The position numbers and the translations under genes were made by a program. Positions 4,705-5,176 of a DNA stretch of 5,176 nucleotides are shown piece by piece; the first letter of the stretch is position 1, and each line of letters opens with the position of its first letter. This stretch comes from an uncultured Oscillospiraceae bacterium. GTDB taxonomy: Bacteria; Bacillota; Clostridia; Oscillospirales; Acutalibacteraceae. Under the pieces are notes generated by a model that was given only the letters and a program-made list of their open reading frames with translations, made no database searches and was not told where the DNA came from. The stretch spans positions 3,064-8,239 of the forward strand of contig CAJUPK010000112.1 in NCBI GenBank assembly GCA_910588415.1, written 5' to 3'.

Positions 4705-5176
4705 ATGGAGGACAAATGCAACAGGCTGGTGGTTAAGGTGGGCACCTCTACTCTCACCCATCCCACGGGCAGCTTGGACCTGCGCAGCATGGAGAGGCTG
4801 GTCCGGGTGCTGGCAGACCTAAGGGGGCAGGGCTGGCAGCTGGTGCTGGTCAGCTCGGGCGCCATTGCCGTGGGCACAGCCCATATGGGCCTGCCAAAGC
4901 GGCCGGACACCCTGCGCATGAAGCAGGCTGCCGCGGCTGTGGGCCAGTGCCGGATGATGCACATTTACGACAAGCTTTTCTCGGAGTACAGCCGTTCCGT
5001 GGCCCAAATTCTGCTCACAGGCGATGACGTGGAGGACCCCCAGCGGGCCGGCCATCTGCGGGGAACCTTTTCCGCCCTGCTGGACCTGGGCGTCATTCCG
5101 GTGGTCAATGAAAATGACTCGGTCTCCTCCGCGGAGATTGAGACCGGCGTCCACAAGGAGCTGGGGGACAACGACA
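4705..5176 (+). CDS. proB: Glutamate 5-kinase ProB, N-terminal part (3' end outside window)
   Basis: The frame runs from ATG 4705 off the right edge, giving 157 codons. ProB phosphorylates L-glutamate with ATP to gamma-glutamyl phosphate, the first and usually feedback-controlled step of proline synthesis in the cytoplasm. The amino-acid kinase fold is clear: LVVKVGTSTLT (8-18) with the nucleotide-binding Lys11 and Gly13, LVSSGAIAVG (48-57), KQAAAAVGQC, the YDKLFSEY and AQILLTGDD segments, VVNENDSVS with NEND at 135-138 for glutamate binding, and GDND (154-157) at the edge. A complete protein would be about 260-375 residues depending on whether a C-terminal PUA domain is present, which cannot be seen. 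The opposite-strand frames here are shadows. By family habit proA is likely to follow; that is inference. Confidence 0.96.
   Translation, partial: MEDKCNRLVVKVGTSTLTHPTGSLDLRSMERLVRVLADLRGQGWQLVLVSSGAIAVGTAHMGLPKRPDTLRMKQAAAAVGQCRMMHIYDKLFSEYSRSVAQILLTGDDVEDPQRAGHLRGTFSALLDLGVIPVVNENDSVSSAEIETGVHKELGDND

Noticed and set aside
4503..4964. A 153-codon minus-strand frame over the proB start
   Set aside because: The + strand shows a consensus ribosome binding site, ATG and unmistakable ProB motifs. The antisense frame shows no domain.

Overview
The window looks like chromosomal DNA from a fairly GC-rich Gram-positive member of the Clostridia. My best guess is a gut Oscillospiraceae relative (Flavonifractor, Oscillibacter or Faecalibacterium type). 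This rests on strong AGGAGG/AAAGGGG ribosome binding sites, GC-rich coding DNA separated by AT-rich promoter patches, a TTG-started GH25 lysozyme and clostridial-looking AsnB and ProB proteins. The placement is an inference from protein style and base composition; no rRNA or other marker gene is present.

Layout, all genes on the + strand: (1) the C-terminal part of an imidazolonepropionase-like amidohydrolase, running in from the left edge (1-468); (2) a 507-bp spacer with several perfect stem-loops and a terminator-like hairpin (849-894); (3) a GH25 lysozyme-like gene best started at TTG 976 (976-1896); (4) a 368-bp spacer with an extended -10 promoter, a candidate structured RNA and two GC-rich hairpins just upstream of asnB; (5) a complete glutamine-hydrolysing asparagine synthetase, asnB (2265-4088); (6) a 616-bp spacer with a good intrinsic terminator, a promoter overlapping it, a small second hairpin with a T-run, and an AT-rich leader; (7) the first 157 codons of proB, glutamate 5-kinase, running off the right edge (4705-5176).

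The genes do not form an obvious operon. Every spacer is long, and each gene appears to have its own expression signals. asnB (Asp to Asn, using Gln) and proB (first step from Glu to Pro) are both amino-acid biosynthesis genes. The lysozyme and the amidohydrolase have no evident link to them. No transposase, integrase, tRNA, rRNA or CRISPR array is visible.

The ordinary part of the window is its four genes. The unusual part is the spacers, which are long for a bacterial chromosome and rich in short perfect stem-loops, several with exactly three-base loops. They may be dispersed intergenic repeats or structured RNAs. Deciding which needs copy-number and covariation searches that I cannot run here.
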